DNA of 64,000 bases from the NCBI RefSeq assembly GCF_937980635.1, contig NZ_CALJPG010000021.1:62001-126000 (forward strand). The letters are read 5' to 3'. The position numbers and the translations under genes are program-made. A model generated the notes under the pieces. It was not told where the DNA came from. It searched no databases and worked only from the letters and a program-made list of their open reading frames with translations. The DNA is from an uncultured Campylobacter sp. Lineage in GTDB: Bacteria > Campylobacterota > Campylobacteria > Campylobacterales > Campylobacteraceae. This document shows, one piece after another, positions 54,060 to 62,970 of this stretch (position 1 is the first letter of the stretch; each line of letters begins with the position of its first letter).

Positions 54060-55220
54060 TTGAAAACCGATAAATGGCTTTATTACTTCACCTGCGCGCT
54101 CATTACGATCGGCATGATATTTTCGCTGTCGCTGAGCTCATATACGGTGCTTCTGCTGGGTGCTACGCCGTTACATTTTTTTTATCGTCAGTGCGCGGTA
54201 GGGATCGCGTGCATCGCGGTGATGTGGATCGTCTCGCGCGCCGATCCCGATAAATGCTTAACGCCGGTGTGCATGTCGCTTTTTGCGATAATGGGGATTT
54301 TGATGCTCGCGATGGGCTTTTTGCCCAAATCCCTGGTCGCCGACGTAAACGGCGCGGCGCGCTGGATCAGACTGCCGTTTTTTAACCTCGCGCCGGTGGA
54401 ATTTTTCAAGGTGGGCTTCATCTACTTTTTAGCGTGGAGCTTCTCGCGCAAGCTCGATCACTCCAAAAAAAGCATCGGGCGCGAGATTGCGACGCTGCTT
54501 CCTTACGTAGCGCTTTTCGGCTTTGTAGTGATCCTAGTCGCCATCGTGCAAAACGATCTAGGGCAGGTCGCGGTACTGGGGCTTACGATGATTTTTATGT
54601 CGCTTTTTGCGGGCACGAGCTTCAAGCTCATCGGCTTTAGCTTTATGGGGATTTTGGGGCTTGCTTACGTCTTTATCGTCACTAGCGCGCACAGGGTCGA
54701 TCGCGTGCGCTCGTGGTGGGGCGGCGTGCAGGATTTCGTGCTGTCATTTATGTCGCCGGAAACTGCCGCTGGGCTGCGCATAGAGGACGCTAGCGCGCCG
54801 TATCAGGTCGGACACTCGCTAAATGCGATAAACAACGGCGAGTTTTTCGGACAGGGGCTCGGGCTTGGAAGCTTTAAGCTAGGATATCTGAGCGAGGTGC
54901 ATACAGACTTCGTGCTCGCGGGTATCGCCGAAGAATGGGGATTTGTCGGGATTTTGCTCATCGTGGCGCTATTTTATGCGATGCTATTTCGCATCTTTCA
55001 GACCGCGAGTAAGTCGCCGAGTAACGTAAATTTCCTCTTTTGCCTGGGTATCGGCTTTATGTTTTTCTTTTCGTTCATTATCAATTCCTACGGTATTACG
55101 TCGATCTCACCAGTAAAGGGTATCGCCGTGCCGTTTCTAAGCTACGGCGGCAGCCACCTGCTCGCGGCGTCGTTTGCGGTGGGGCTCGTTTTGATGGCGT
55201 CGAAAAGAGCAAAATTTTAA
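54060..55220 (+). CDS. ftsW: FtsW/RodA-family SEDS glycosyltransferase
   Basis: The 386-residue protein begins with TTG at 54060, after GGAGAGA. It has ten or so transmembrane helices with the SEDS signatures FLPKSLVADVNGAARWIRLP, HSLNAINNGEFFGQGLGLGS and a C-terminal PFLSYGGSHLLAASFAVGL. FtsW polymerises lipid II at the septum. The division context (ftsK upstream, murG just downstream) supports FtsW rather than RodA. A 1.6 kb gene-free spacer precedes it. Confidence 0.92.
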   Translation: MKTDKWLYYFTCALITIGMIFSLSLSSYTVLLLGATPLHFFYRQCAVGIACIAVMWIVSRADPDKCLTPVCMSLFAIMGILMLAMGFLPKSLVADVNGAARWIRLPFFNLAPVEFFKVGFIYFLAWSFSRKLDHSKKSIGREIATLLPYVALFGFVVILVAIVQNDLGQVAVLGLTMIFMSLFAGTSFKLIGFSFMGILGLAYVFIVTSAHRVDRVRSWWGGVQDFVLSFMSPETAAGLRIEDASAPYQVGHSLNAINNGEFFGQGLGLGSFKLGYLSEVHTDFVLAGIAEEWGFVGILLIVALFYAMLFRIFQTASKSPSNVNFLFCLGIGFMFFFSFIINSYGITSISPVKGIAVPFLSYGGSHLLAASFAVGLVLMASKRAKF

Positions 55221-55357
55221 GGCTTTTGCGGGTTTGTGGCGAGCGCTGTTTAAATTTAGACGTAAAATTTAGAGCCGAATTTGCGCTTAAAATTCTGCGC
55301 CGAAGTGCGCTGAGGCTTAAATTTAGCGGCGAAATTTTATAAATTTAAAGGAAAAGT

Positions 55358-56371
55358 ATGGTCATAGCAATCAGCGGCGGCGGCACCGGCGGGCATCTGA
55401 TAATCGCTAAAAATTTAGCCGCCCGCCTTGCAAAGCAGGGCATCAGAGCGATCTTCATCGGCTCAAATCGCGGACAGGATCGCGCGTGGTTTGAGGGTAG
55501 CGAGCTTTTTGCGCGCACCTATTTTTTGCAAAGCTCGGGCGTTGTCGATAAAAAGGGATTTGCCAAGCTAGCCTCGCTGCTAAATATCCTGCGCCTTTCG
55601 CTTACGGCGCGTAAAATTTTAAAGCAAAACGGCGTCCGCGCACTCATCAGCGTGGGCGGATACAGCTCGGCGCCCGCATCCATCGCGGCGATCCTTTCTC
55701 GCGTGCCGTTTTTTATCCATGAGCAAAATGCCGTTTGCGGGCGGCTCAACCGCCTGCTGAGGCCCTTTGCGCGCGCGTTTTACAGCTCCTATGAAAAGCC
55801 CGCGTTTGCTTATCCGATCGCGGATATTTTTTTTGAGACGGCACGGCCGCGCACGGCGCTTAAGACGGTCATCTTTTTGGGCGGCTCGCAGGGGGCGAGC
55901 TTTATCAACTCACTTGCTGTGGAGCTTGTGCCTAAGCTTTTGGGCCTCGGATACGGCGTGATCCATCAGTGCGGCGAGCGCGAGTTTGAGCGTATCTCGC
56001 AAATTTACGCACAGCAGGGCCTTGACGTGCAGCTCGTGGGCTTTTGCAAAAACATGCACGAGCTCATCGCAAGCGCCGATCTTTGCGTCGGACGCAGCGG
56101 CGCCAGCACGCTGTGGGAGCTCTGCGCAAACGGCCTGCCCGCGATATTCGTGCCGTTTCCGTTCGCGGCGGCGGACCATCAGTTTTATAACGCGAAATTT
56201 CTTAAAGAGCGCGGGCTTTGCGAAATTTTACGTCAAGAGGACGCGAGCGGCGAGCGGATTTTAGGTTTGATTGAGAGCTTCGACGTGGCGCGCGCGAGCA
56301 AAGGACTGCTTGAGCTTGCGGATCGAAACGGCGCGCAAGCGATAATCGACGATGTGATGAGTAAAATTTAA
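55358..56371 (+). CDS. murG: MurG, UDP-GlcNAc:lipid-linked MurNAc-pentapeptide transferase
   Basis: The 337-residue glycosyltransferase has the N-terminal MVIAISGGGTGGHLIIAKNL loop and the C-terminal FLGGSQGASFIN and GRSGASTLWELCANGLPAIF motifs of MurG. It adds GlcNAc to lipid I to make lipid II on the cytoplasmic face of the inner membrane. It lies 137 bases after ftsW and probably shares its transcript. The ATG follows AAAGGAAAAGT. Confidence 0.96.
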   Translation: MVIAISGGGTGGHLIIAKNLAARLAKQGIRAIFIGSNRGQDRAWFEGSELFARTYFLQSSGVVDKKGFAKLASLLNILRLSLTARKILKQNGVRALISVGGYSSAPASIAAILSRVPFFIHEQNAVCGRLNRLLRPFARAFYSSYEKPAFAYPIADIFFETARPRTALKTVIFLGGSQGASFINSLAVELVPKLLGLGYGVIHQCGEREFERISQIYAQQGLDVQLVGFCKNMHELIASADLCVGRSGASTLWELCANGLPAIFVPFPFAAADHQFYNAKFLKERGLCEILRQEDASGERILGLIESFDVARASKGLLELADRNGAQAIIDDVMSKI

Positions 56372-56600
56372 GGCGCTTCTGTTTTTATGCCTGCGCTTTG
56401 CACGTAAATTTCGTCGCATGGCAGGGTGAGTAAAATTTAAAATTCACTTTTTCATGCGCTTTGCTACGCGCGAATACGGCGAAAGAGGGCAGGATACGAT
56501 GCTTTAAGAACAAAAGGCGGCGCAAGGATCGGCTACTACGCAAGGGCGGCGCAAACGAGAGCAGCGAAAATTTAAATTTGATTTGGGAAAATTTGAGAGG

Positions 56601-56633
56601 TTTTACCCGAGCTAAATTTGTGCTCGGGTAAAA
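56601..56633. other. Perfect hairpin between convergent murG and Sel1-repeat gene
   Basis: TTTTACCCGAGC (56601-56612) is perfectly repeated in inverse at 56622-56633 with a 9-base loop. It lies between two converging genes and could stop transcripts from both sides. The T's precede and the A's follow the stem on the plus strand, so it is not a classical U-tailed terminator. Confidence 0.5.
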
Positions 56634-56639
56634 TTCGGA

Positions 56640-57281
56640 TTATTTTAGTAATTCATACATATCGCAAGCTTCTTGAAGATATTCTGCATCGTCAGTATTT
56701 TTTACAAGCTCGCAAGTTTTCTTATAATATTGCGCAGCTTCGTCATTATATTCATACTGATAAAGAATTTTGGCTATATCATTGCACGCATATGGGTATC
56801 CGCCGTCGCAAGACTTTTTATAATACTCGCTACCTTTTTCTTCATCTTTGGGTATTGTTCTATATATATCTCTCCTATCCCCCTCAAAATATATATATCC
56901 TAATCTATAATATACCTCCTCAAGCTTACCATCATAAGCCGTATTAAATAGTTCAAAAGCTTTTTTATCGTCTTTCTCAACGCCAAGCCCTCGAAGATAC
57001 ATATATCCTAGGCAAAAGTAAGCCTCTCTAACATCAAACTTGTCCTCTTTTTTAACGTTGTCTTTTTTGCAAGCTTTTTCAAGGAAAAATTTTGCTTTTA
57101 TATAATCCCTGCGAATATAATCGCTAGAGGTCATATATGTACCAAAAAGATATTTTATGCCATAACTAAGACAAGTATCAACGCTTCCACTCTCACACTC
57201 TTTTTTATTCTCTGAAAAATTTTCTCCTCTTGCAAATGCCAAATTCGCTAGAACTGCTAAAACCAAAATTGCTTTTTTCAT
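56640..57281 (-). CDS. Sel1-repeat (Hcp-like) exported protein
   Basis: This is a protein of about 213 residues. I start it at 57281, giving a signal peptide (MKKAILVLAVLANLAFA) behind an AGGAGAAAAGA ribosome binding site; an upstream in-frame GTG overlaps the neighbour. Sel1-like repeats follow, for example YFCLGYMYLRGLGVEKDDKK and KKSCDGGYPYACNDIAKILY. Paired cysteines spaced as in Helicobacter cysteine-rich proteins (HcpA family) are also present. Such proteins are secreted or periplasmic and bind partners through the solenoid; function is unknown. It is preceded by a small membrane protein gene. Confidence 0.85.
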   Translation of the reverse strand: MKKAILVLAVLANLAFARGENFSENKKECESGSVDTCLSYGIKYLFGTYMTSSDYIRRDYIKAKFFLEKACKKDNVKKEDKFDVREAYFCLGYMYLRGLGVEKDDKKAFELFNTAYDGKLEEVYYRLGYIYFEGDRRDIYRTIPKDEEKGSEYYKKSCDGGYPYACNDIAKILYQYEYNDEAAQYYKKTCELVKNTDDAEYLQEACDMYELLK

Positions 57282-57298
57282 TCTTTTCTCCTTTGAAA

Positions 57299-57649
57299 TT
57301 ATTTGTGAATGCAATACGCTAAACACGCAAGTAGAGCCATTATTATGAGCAAAAGAACAATCAGAATAGGAAATCCTATCTTTTTATCTAATTTCTTATC
57401 GTACCAAGTTATTGTTGCATAGACAATAAAGCCCGCTACAGCTATAGTTAATACATTAATCCATAAATCTTTATCTAATATATTAGCCCATGCGCCGCCT
57501 ACTATACCGCCCAAAATCGATAAAGAAACCTGGACAAAAGCTTCATTTTCTTTATCTTCATTTATATTTTTCGTTTCACTTTCTTTTTTATTGTTGTCCG
57601 TGCCGTTTTGGGTCAAGACTTCGTTCTCATTAATTTTATTCTCAGCCAT
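57299..57649 (-). CDS. Small two-helix membrane protein
   Basis: This is a 116-residue protein starting at 57649 (MAENKINENEVLTQNG) behind AAAGGAAAAAT. The first 45 residues are charged, with many Asn, Glu and Lys. Transmembrane segments follow at about 55-72 and 79-95 and near the C-terminus (IGFPILIVLLLIIMALLACLA). It lies 17 bases upstream of the Sel1-repeat gene in the same direction. No family is recognised. The pair is AT-rich, with base use unlike murG and htpG on either side, which fits recent acquisition. Confidence 0.65.
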   Translation of the reverse strand: MAENKINENEVLTQNGTDNNKKESETKNINEDKENEAFVQVSLSILGGIVGGAWANILDKDLWINVLTIAVAGFIVYATITWYDKKLDKKIGFPILIVLLLIIMALLACLAYCIHK

Positions 57650-57871
57650 ATTTTTCCTTTCAACCAAAAATTTAGCGCATTCTATCCCCCCCACTTAAAA
57701 ATCTATAAATTTAATTATCGGCTTTTCGTTTTTCCTTTTTGCAATGAATACTCACTGCAATACGCCTAAATTTTTATTAAAATTTTACGTCGAGTGAGCG
57801 GCTATTTCATAGGTAGCAAATCGAGCGAAATTCCACGTTAAATTTTAAAGCGAGCCTCTAAATTTACAAAA

Positions 57872-57937
57872 CTTGATAGTATTCATATCAAGTTTATTTA
57901 TTCTACTCTTGACAAGATTAGCACTCCATGATATAAT
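57872..57937 (+). promoter_or_regulatory. htpG promoter with HspR-like dyad and half CIRCE element
   Basis: The promoter has TTGACA at 57909-57914, a 17-base spacer and TATAAT at 57932-57937. A perfect dyad CTTGATA-N7-TATCAAG (57872-57892) lies 16 bases upstream of the -35 box. It matches the HAIR operator spacing, with five of seven consensus bases per arm. Inside the spacer, TTAGCACTC (57918-57926) is an exact left half of the HrcA operator CIRCE. The expected right half, nine bases on, matches only in part. Control by HspR, HrcA or both is a reasonable inference. Confidence 0.65.
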
Positions 57938-57966
57938 CTGCCAAAATTTTTAAAAAGGACCGCATA

Positions 57967-59808
57967 ATGGCAAAGAAAAAATTTAAGACCGAAGTGAATG
58001 ATCTGCTAAATTTGATGATCCATTCGCTTTATTCAAACAAGGAGATTTTCCTGCGCGAGCTCATCTCAAACGCAAGCGACGCGCTGGATAAATTAAACTA
58101 TTTGTGCCTTACAAACGACGAATATAAGGCGCTTTCGTATGTGCCGCGCATCGATATAAAGATCGACAAAGAGGCCAAAACGCTAAGCATCGGCGACAAC
58201 GGCATCGGCATGGACGAGGCCGAGCTCGAGAGCAATCTAGGCACTATCGCGCGCAGCGGTACGAAGGGCTTTATGGCGAGCCTTAGCGGCGATGCGGCGA
58301 AGGATAGCAACCTCATCGGACAGTTCGGCGTCGGGTTTTATTCGGCGTTTATGGTAGCGGATCGTATCGAGGTGATCAGCCGCAAGCCGCTCTCGCAGGA
58401 TGCCTTTAAATGGAGCAGCGACGCGAGCAACTACGCGATCGAAAAAGCGCAAAAAGAGGACTTCGGCACGACGATAATCCTGCATATGAAAGATGAAGAG
58501 TTTTTGGACGGCTACAGGCTCGAGGGCATTATCAAAAAATACTCCAACCACATCCCTTATCCGATCTTTATGGATAAAGAAGAATACATTCCCGCGCAAA
58601 AAGAGGGCGAGCAGGGACATAGCGAGGTTAAAAACGTCCAGATCAACCGCGCGAGCGCGCTTTGGCAACTGCCAAAAAGCAGCCTAAAGTCAAGCGATTA
58701 CAATGAATTTTACAAGCAGATCAGCCACGACAGCGGCGATCCACTGTTTTATATCCATACTAAGGCTGAGGGCACGCACGAATACACGACGCTTTTTTAC
58801 GTGCCGAGTAGCGAGCCCTTCGATCTGTACCGCGTCGATTATCAAAGCGGCGTGAAGCTCTACGTCAAGCGCGTTTTCATCACCGATGACGCTAAAGAGC
58901 TGCTACCTAGCTACCTGCGCTTCGTGCGCGGCATAATGGACGTCGAGGATCTGCCGCTAAACGTAAGCCGCGAAATTTTGCAAGAAAATCGAATTCTAGC
59001 CTACGTCCGCGAGCAGAGCGTCAAAAAAATTCTATCCGAGCTGCAGAAGCTTTTGCAAAGCGATCGCGAAAAATACATAAAATTTTACGAATTATTCGGC
59101 AAGGTTCTGAAAGAGGGGCTTTACGGCTTCGGCGCAAACAAAGAGGAAATTTTAAAGCTTTGTCTTTTCAAATCAAATCTGCGAGACGGTCTCATCACGC
59201 TTAGCGAGTATAAGGAAAAAATGAAAGAGGGTCAAAAAGAGATCTATTATATCGCGGGAAACAGCGCCGCGATGCTTAAAAGCTCGCCTCTGATCGAGAA
59301 ATTTAACGCCGAAGGCACGGAGGTGTTGCTCTGCGATGATGAGATCGATACGATCGTGATGCCGGGCGTTTTTGAGTTTGATAAGACGCCGGTTAAAAAT
59401 GCGACTTCGATCAAGCAAGAAGCTGCGGACGACGACGCTGCGACGCCGCAAGCCAAAGAGATCGCCGCAAAGATCAAAGAAATTTTAGGCGAACGCGTCA
59501 AGGACGTTAAAATTTCATCGCGTCTAAGTGGCTCGCTTTCCTGCCTTGTTTTTGACGAGAACGATCCCGATTTTGCGACGCAGCAGCTGCTTAAGCAGAT
59601 GGGAGGCCGCAATCTGCCGCCAATAAAGCCGATTTTGGAGATCAACGCAGATCACGAGATCATCAAAAAGCTGCAGGCCGACAAACTGATGCTGCCGCAG
59701 GTAGCCGAGATAATCTACGATCTGGCGCGCCTTAGCGAGGGGCAGGAGCTAGAAAATCCGAGCGAGTTTATCAAAAACGTAAATGAGCTGATCGCAAAGG
59801 CTCTGTAG
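57967..59808 (+). CDS. htpG: HtpG, Hsp90-family chaperone
   Basis: The 613-residue chaperone has the GHKL ATPase N-terminal domain with NKEIFLRELISNASDALDKL, DNGIGM (about residue 78) and GQFGVGFYSAFM. The middle domain (about 220-490) contains LPLNVSREILQENRIL. The C-terminal dimerisation domain completes a typical HtpG length. It assists folding of stress-exposed proteins. It is a single-gene unit with its own heat-shock-type control region and is AAGGACC-ribosome-bound just before its ATG. Confidence 0.97.
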   Translation: MAKKKFKTEVNDLLNLMIHSLYSNKEIFLRELISNASDALDKLNYLCLTNDEYKALSYVPRIDIKIDKEAKTLSIGDNGIGMDEAELESNLGTIARSGTKGFMASLSGDAAKDSNLIGQFGVGFYSAFMVADRIEVISRKPLSQDAFKWSSDASNYAIEKAQKEDFGTTIILHMKDEEFLDGYRLEGIIKKYSNHIPYPIFMDKEEYIPAQKEGEQGHSEVKNVQINRASALWQLPKSSLKSSDYNEFYKQISHDSGDPLFYIHTKAEGTHEYTTLFYVPSSEPFDLYRVDYQSGVKLYVKRVFITDDAKELLPSYLRFVRGIMDVEDLPLNVSREILQENRILAYVREQSVKKILSELQKLLQSDREKYIKFYELFGKVLKEGLYGFGANKEEILKLCLFKSNLRDGLITLSEYKEKMKEGQKEIYYIAGNSAAMLKSSPLIEKFNAEGTEVLLCDDEIDTIVMPGVFEFDKTPVKNATSIKQEAADDDAATPQAKEIAAKIKEILGERVKDVKISSRLSGSLSCLVFDENDPDFATQQLLKQMGGRNLPPIKPILEINADHEIIKKLQADKLMLPQVAEIIYDLARLSEGQELENPSEFIKNVNELIAKAL

Positions 59809-60252
59809 ATTATCTAAATTTAGAGCTTCGATCCGCTACCTAAATTCCGCGCGGCTGCATAGGCTGTATAAATCTATGGAGTCGCGCTTTAAATTTAAAA
59901 AGAAATTTTAGCTTGCAAACTTCACCGCGCTTTCTAAATTTTAAAATTTAAAAGCGGCGTAATTTCACTCTTTGATTTCGGTAAAATTTTATCCGGCGGC
60001 TCGGTTTGGCGTTTTGGAAATTTTGAGGTTTTGATCGCTTTTATTCGCGAGTCGAGGTCGGGGTGAGAGCCGAAAATATTCGTCAAATCATGAAATCATA
60101 AATAGGGCGATAAATTTCACTATTCATTAATTTAATCTTTACAAAGTTGCGTAATTTTATTTTAATTTCCCCCTTTTTATCGCAAACAGCGAGATTGTTT
60201 GATATAATTCATTTTATAAATATTTGTAAATCTTTATGAAAGGAGATTTCGA
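59809..60252 (+). other. Spacer holding the porin promoter
   Basis: Gene-free. The left half is rich in AAATTT. Near the right end a -10 element TATAAT is seen at 60203-60208, preceded by TTGTTTGA, a Campylobacter-type extended element. The untranslated leader would be roughly 40 bases. AAAGGAGA lies 7-14 bases before the porin ATG, a near-perfect ribosome binding site that fits a very abundant product. Confidence 0.55.
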
Positions 60253-61644
60253 ATGAAACTCATCAAACTAAGTTTGGCTACGGCAGTTTGCGCATGCGCT
60301 GTATCATCGCTAAGCGCGGCGGACAGCGTAGCCGATGCGATTACTAACGGTAAGCTTGGCGGAACGGTAAAGACAACTTACGCCAATAAAACCGTAGACA
60401 ATAGAGGCGAAGCCGCTACGGGCGATAACGACTACGAGGCATTCGGCGTGGGTCTTGAGCTTGGATACGTTACTGATCCTCTTTACGGCTTTAGAATAGG
60501 GCTTACCGGGCAAGGCTGGTTGATGCCGTATCACGTAGGCTCAAGCAATAAGATCGCCTACGATAAGGAGTGGTATACCAAGGGTGCGGTATTGTCTGAA
60601 TTATACCTGGGATACGGCATAGGCAATACCGATATAAAAGCAGGAAGACAATATGTCGTTACTCCGCTGGTAGCAGGCAACTATACGAGGGCGTTTAAAG
60701 AAGCTTTCGAGGGCGTGGCGATATCTAATAAAGATATCCCCGATACTACCTTGTGGGGCGGATGGTTTTATAAATTCCAAGGAAGGAGTAAAACCGCTAT
60801 GGGCGCTCCGGCTGGCGAAGGAAAGGCTCCTTTGTTTAAAGATCGGGTGATTCTGGGTAATATGACGGGTCCCGTCACCGTAAAATTTGAAAATATCTTC
60901 TCCGCATACGTTCAAAACAAATCCTTGCCTTATACTACTTTAACTGGCGCTTACGCAGCGATAACGGACGTAAAACCCGCTAACGCGTTAAAAGACGGCG
61001 ACGTTAACCTATATCTTGCCGAGGCAAATGTAAAAGTGCCGGTAGGCGAGATTTTAAAGCTAGGATTTGATCTTAACTACAAAGGCTCGCGCGTAAACGG
61101 AGGGCTGGAGCCAAGAAGGCTTGACGGCGATATGTTCGGAGCAAGAGTCTCGGTTAGCGAGTTTTTCGGATTCGGTCTATCGTATGCCTATACGACCGTT
61201 AGCGACGATGATGCCGTTATTTTGGGCGTCGGCAACGGCCCGGGATCATACACCGCTCTGCCTATTAGAGGTCCATTCGTATTCACAGGATACGCGGGTA
61301 TGGATACGCATAAGATCGTACTTGATTACAACTTCGGCGCTATCGGCCTAGATGGCTTCAAAACCGCACTGCACTACGTAAAAGGCGATCAAGACAGAGT
61401 AGGCGGCACAAATAATATCAATGCTAGCAGGGCTGCGGGACAAAGGGTCGGCACCAGCATGGACGTAGAGGGCTGGGCGGTAACGGCAAACTATGCTCCT
61501 AAGGCAGTGAAGGGGCTAAGCTTGGGCGTGAGCTATACTGCGCTTGAGAGGAGCGACCACTATGCTAGCGGCGTAAATAGAAAGTTCGACGAGAACGAGA
61601 TATGGTTACAGGCTGCGTATAAATTTGATTTAAGCGGCAAGTAA
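60253..61644 (+). CDS. Outer membrane porin, Campylobacter MOMP/OprD-like
   Basis: The 463-residue protein has a signal peptide (MKLIKLSLATAVCACAVSSLSA). The mature beta-barrel shows alternating hydrophobic-aromatic strands, many Gly/Tyr turns and a C-terminal aromatic ending in QAAYKFDLSGK. Features such as the AGRQYVVTPL and GGWFYKFQGRS segments recall OprD-family and Campylobacter major outer membrane porins. It should form a channel for small nutrients. A strong promoter and a rho-independent terminator flank it, so it is a monocistronic, probably abundant product. It could instead be a secondary porin, with the main MOMP elsewhere. Confidence 0.8.
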   Translation: MKLIKLSLATAVCACAVSSLSAADSVADAITNGKLGGTVKTTYANKTVDNRGEAATGDNDYEAFGVGLELGYVTDPLYGFRIGLTGQGWLMPYHVGSSNKIAYDKEWYTKGAVLSELYLGYGIGNTDIKAGRQYVVTPLVAGNYTRAFKEAFEGVAISNKDIPDTTLWGGWFYKFQGRSKTAMGAPAGEGKAPLFKDRVILGNMTGPVTVKFENIFSAYVQNKSLPYTTLTGAYAAITDVKPANALKDGDVNLYLAEANVKVPVGEILKLGFDLNYKGSRVNGGLEPRRLDGDMFGARVSVSEFFGFGLSYAYTTVSDDDAVILGVGNGPGSYTALPIRGPFVFTGYAGMDTHKIVLDYNFGAIGLDGFKTALHYVKGDQDRVGGTNNINASRAAGQRVGTSMDVEGWAVTANYAPKAVKGLSLGVSYTALERSDHYASGVNRKFDENEIWLQAAYKFDLSGK

Positions 61645-61651
61645 AATTTTA

Positions 61652-61678
61652 AAGAGCGGAGTATTTCCGCTCTTTTTC
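61652..61678 (+). terminator. Rho-independent terminator of the porin gene
   Basis: AAGAGCGGA (61652-61660) pairs with TCCGCTCTT (61666-61674) around a 5-base loop, followed by TTTC. The stem starts 7 bases after the porin stop codon. Confidence 0.85.
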
Positions 61679-62001
61679 ATCTGCATTATTTTACCTCGTA
61701 TATGACGCAAAAAGGGGCGTTAAACCCGAAATTTACTCTTTACCATCTGCATTATCAAGCAGGCTCGCGCTTGATAAATGTTTCATCCAAACTAAACTCC
61801 TTAAATTAAACATGCTCTTAAATTTTAAATGAAACGGAGGTGGAATTTATCTAAAATTTCGCCGCAGAGCTTGACGTACCAAAATTTAAATAAAGCCTGG
61901 GTGTTGAAATTTTGGCGAGGATTTTGTTCCGCGTGCTTTATAGGAATTTTAAATTTATAAGATTTTAGAAATTTCCTTATAATTACAAGAAATATACCTT
62001 T
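61679..62001. other. Gene-free spacer after the porin
   Basis: About 320 bases with AAATTT-rich and TTTAAATTT-rich text and no supported gene. It separates the porin terminator from the end of the small minus-strand two-gene unit. Confidence 0.4.
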
Positions 62002-62124
62002 CTAGCGTTTTAAATCTTTTGATATGAAAGCGCGTGTATATTCTTTTAGGTGCATCGTTACAGACTCTCTTATTCCAGGCACATTTAAAATTCCTTTTGG
62101 AATATACTCTGCAACAAACACCAT
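62002..62124 (-). CDS. Possible small protein of 40 residues
   Basis: A short frame starts at ATG 62122-62124, ten bases after the stop of the preceding minus-strand gene, and ends at TAG 62002-62004. The sequence begins MVFVAEYIPKGILNVPGIRE and contains a basic C-terminus (KDLKR). A TAAGAGA lies about 8 bases upstream. It is compact and moderately hydrophobic, and its spacing suggests co-transcription. It could also be the start of a truncated larger gene. I do not recognise it. Confidence 0.4.
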   Translation of the reverse strand: MVFVAEYIPKGILNVPGIRESVTMHLKEYTRAFISKDLKR

Positions 62125-62134
62125 TTTATTTCTC

Positions 62135-62587
62135 TTACTTATCGATTAAGTTTTGTAACTCCATAGTGTAGTTCTCTCTTGATTTATATAGATCAATATC
62201 TCTATATGTTTTCAATGCAGCTTCTAATATATTTAAAATATCTTGAAATTTTAAGGTTAAAGTATATTTTGGTTTTAAACTTAAAAGTTGCCAAATTCTA
62301 TGAAACTCATTCGGTATTTTTGTTTTATTGATTTTACAACTTTCGTCTAAAATAGCTTTGATATATTCTCCATCATAATATAAAACCCAAATAGATTTAG
62401 AAAGAAAAGCTCTATCATAATTTGGATCCGGAAAGCTATAAATTTTTAAAAGCCAACAGTCTAATTGCCTATCTATTGTAAAATTTAGATTTGGCAACTT
62501 TGCTCCATAATTATATTTACCATATAGCGCACTCAATCCATACTTCTCATCATCCTCTTTCGTGATGATTGCGTTTTCAAAAGCCAT
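62135..62587 (-). CDS. Uncharacterised 150-residue soluble protein
   Basis: The protein has no signal peptide or membrane segment and is rich in Tyr, Leu, Lys and Asp. A strong AGGAGGAAGCG ribosome binding site precedes its ATG at 62587. Segments such as LDCWLLKIYSFPDPNYDRAF and LEAALKTYRDIDLY suggest a mixed alpha/beta fold. It is AT-rich beside the porin and the cytochrome genes and sits alone with the 40-codon frame. Small size, AT bias and isolation are what one sees for immunity or accessory genes, but nothing proves that. Confidence 0.65.
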   Translation of the reverse strand: MAFENAIITKEDDEKYGLSALYGKYNYGAKLPNLNFTIDRQLDCWLLKIYSFPDPNYDRAFLSKSIWVLYYDGEYIKAILDESCKINKTKIPNEFHRIWQLLSLKPKYTLTLKFQDILNILEAALKTYRDIDLYKSRENYTMELQNLIDK

Positions 62588-62970
62588 CGCTTCCTCCTAA
62601 AATTTTAATTCGATTATACCCTCGATAATTTATGCTAGCCTTATGCTCTCATAAATGTATCGTGAGTATGAAATTTCAAGTTAGCACTATAGTAAGGCTA
62701 AATATGCAAATTTAAGGGTTTTTGTCGATACTTTTCGTTTACAAGCTGGTGAGTAAGAAGCGCATAAACTTAAGTTGCGGGCAGTTGGTTTAAATATAGT
62801 CTGATAGATGAAATTTTAAATCGAGAATTCGGGTAAATTTTAAATCTAAAAACCGATAAATTTAATAAAAACTTCGCAAAACTTCGTCAAAATTTCAAAA
62901 ATCCCGTCAAGGTCTCAGCTAAACCTCGGCGGAATTTTGAAATTTAGAAATTCTAGGATTTCAAGCGGCG
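62588..62970 (-). other. Gene-free spacer
   Basis: About 380 bases with no supported gene. It carries AAATTT-dense text, including phrases resembling CAAAACTTCGTCAAAATTTCAAAA. A promoter for the 150-residue protein gene should be near the left end; no clear boxes were assigned. Confidence 0.4.

Noticed and set aside
57918..57944. Complete CIRCE element at htpG
   Set aside because: Only the left arm TTAGCACTC is exact; the right arm matches about five of nine bases, so only a half-site is claimed.
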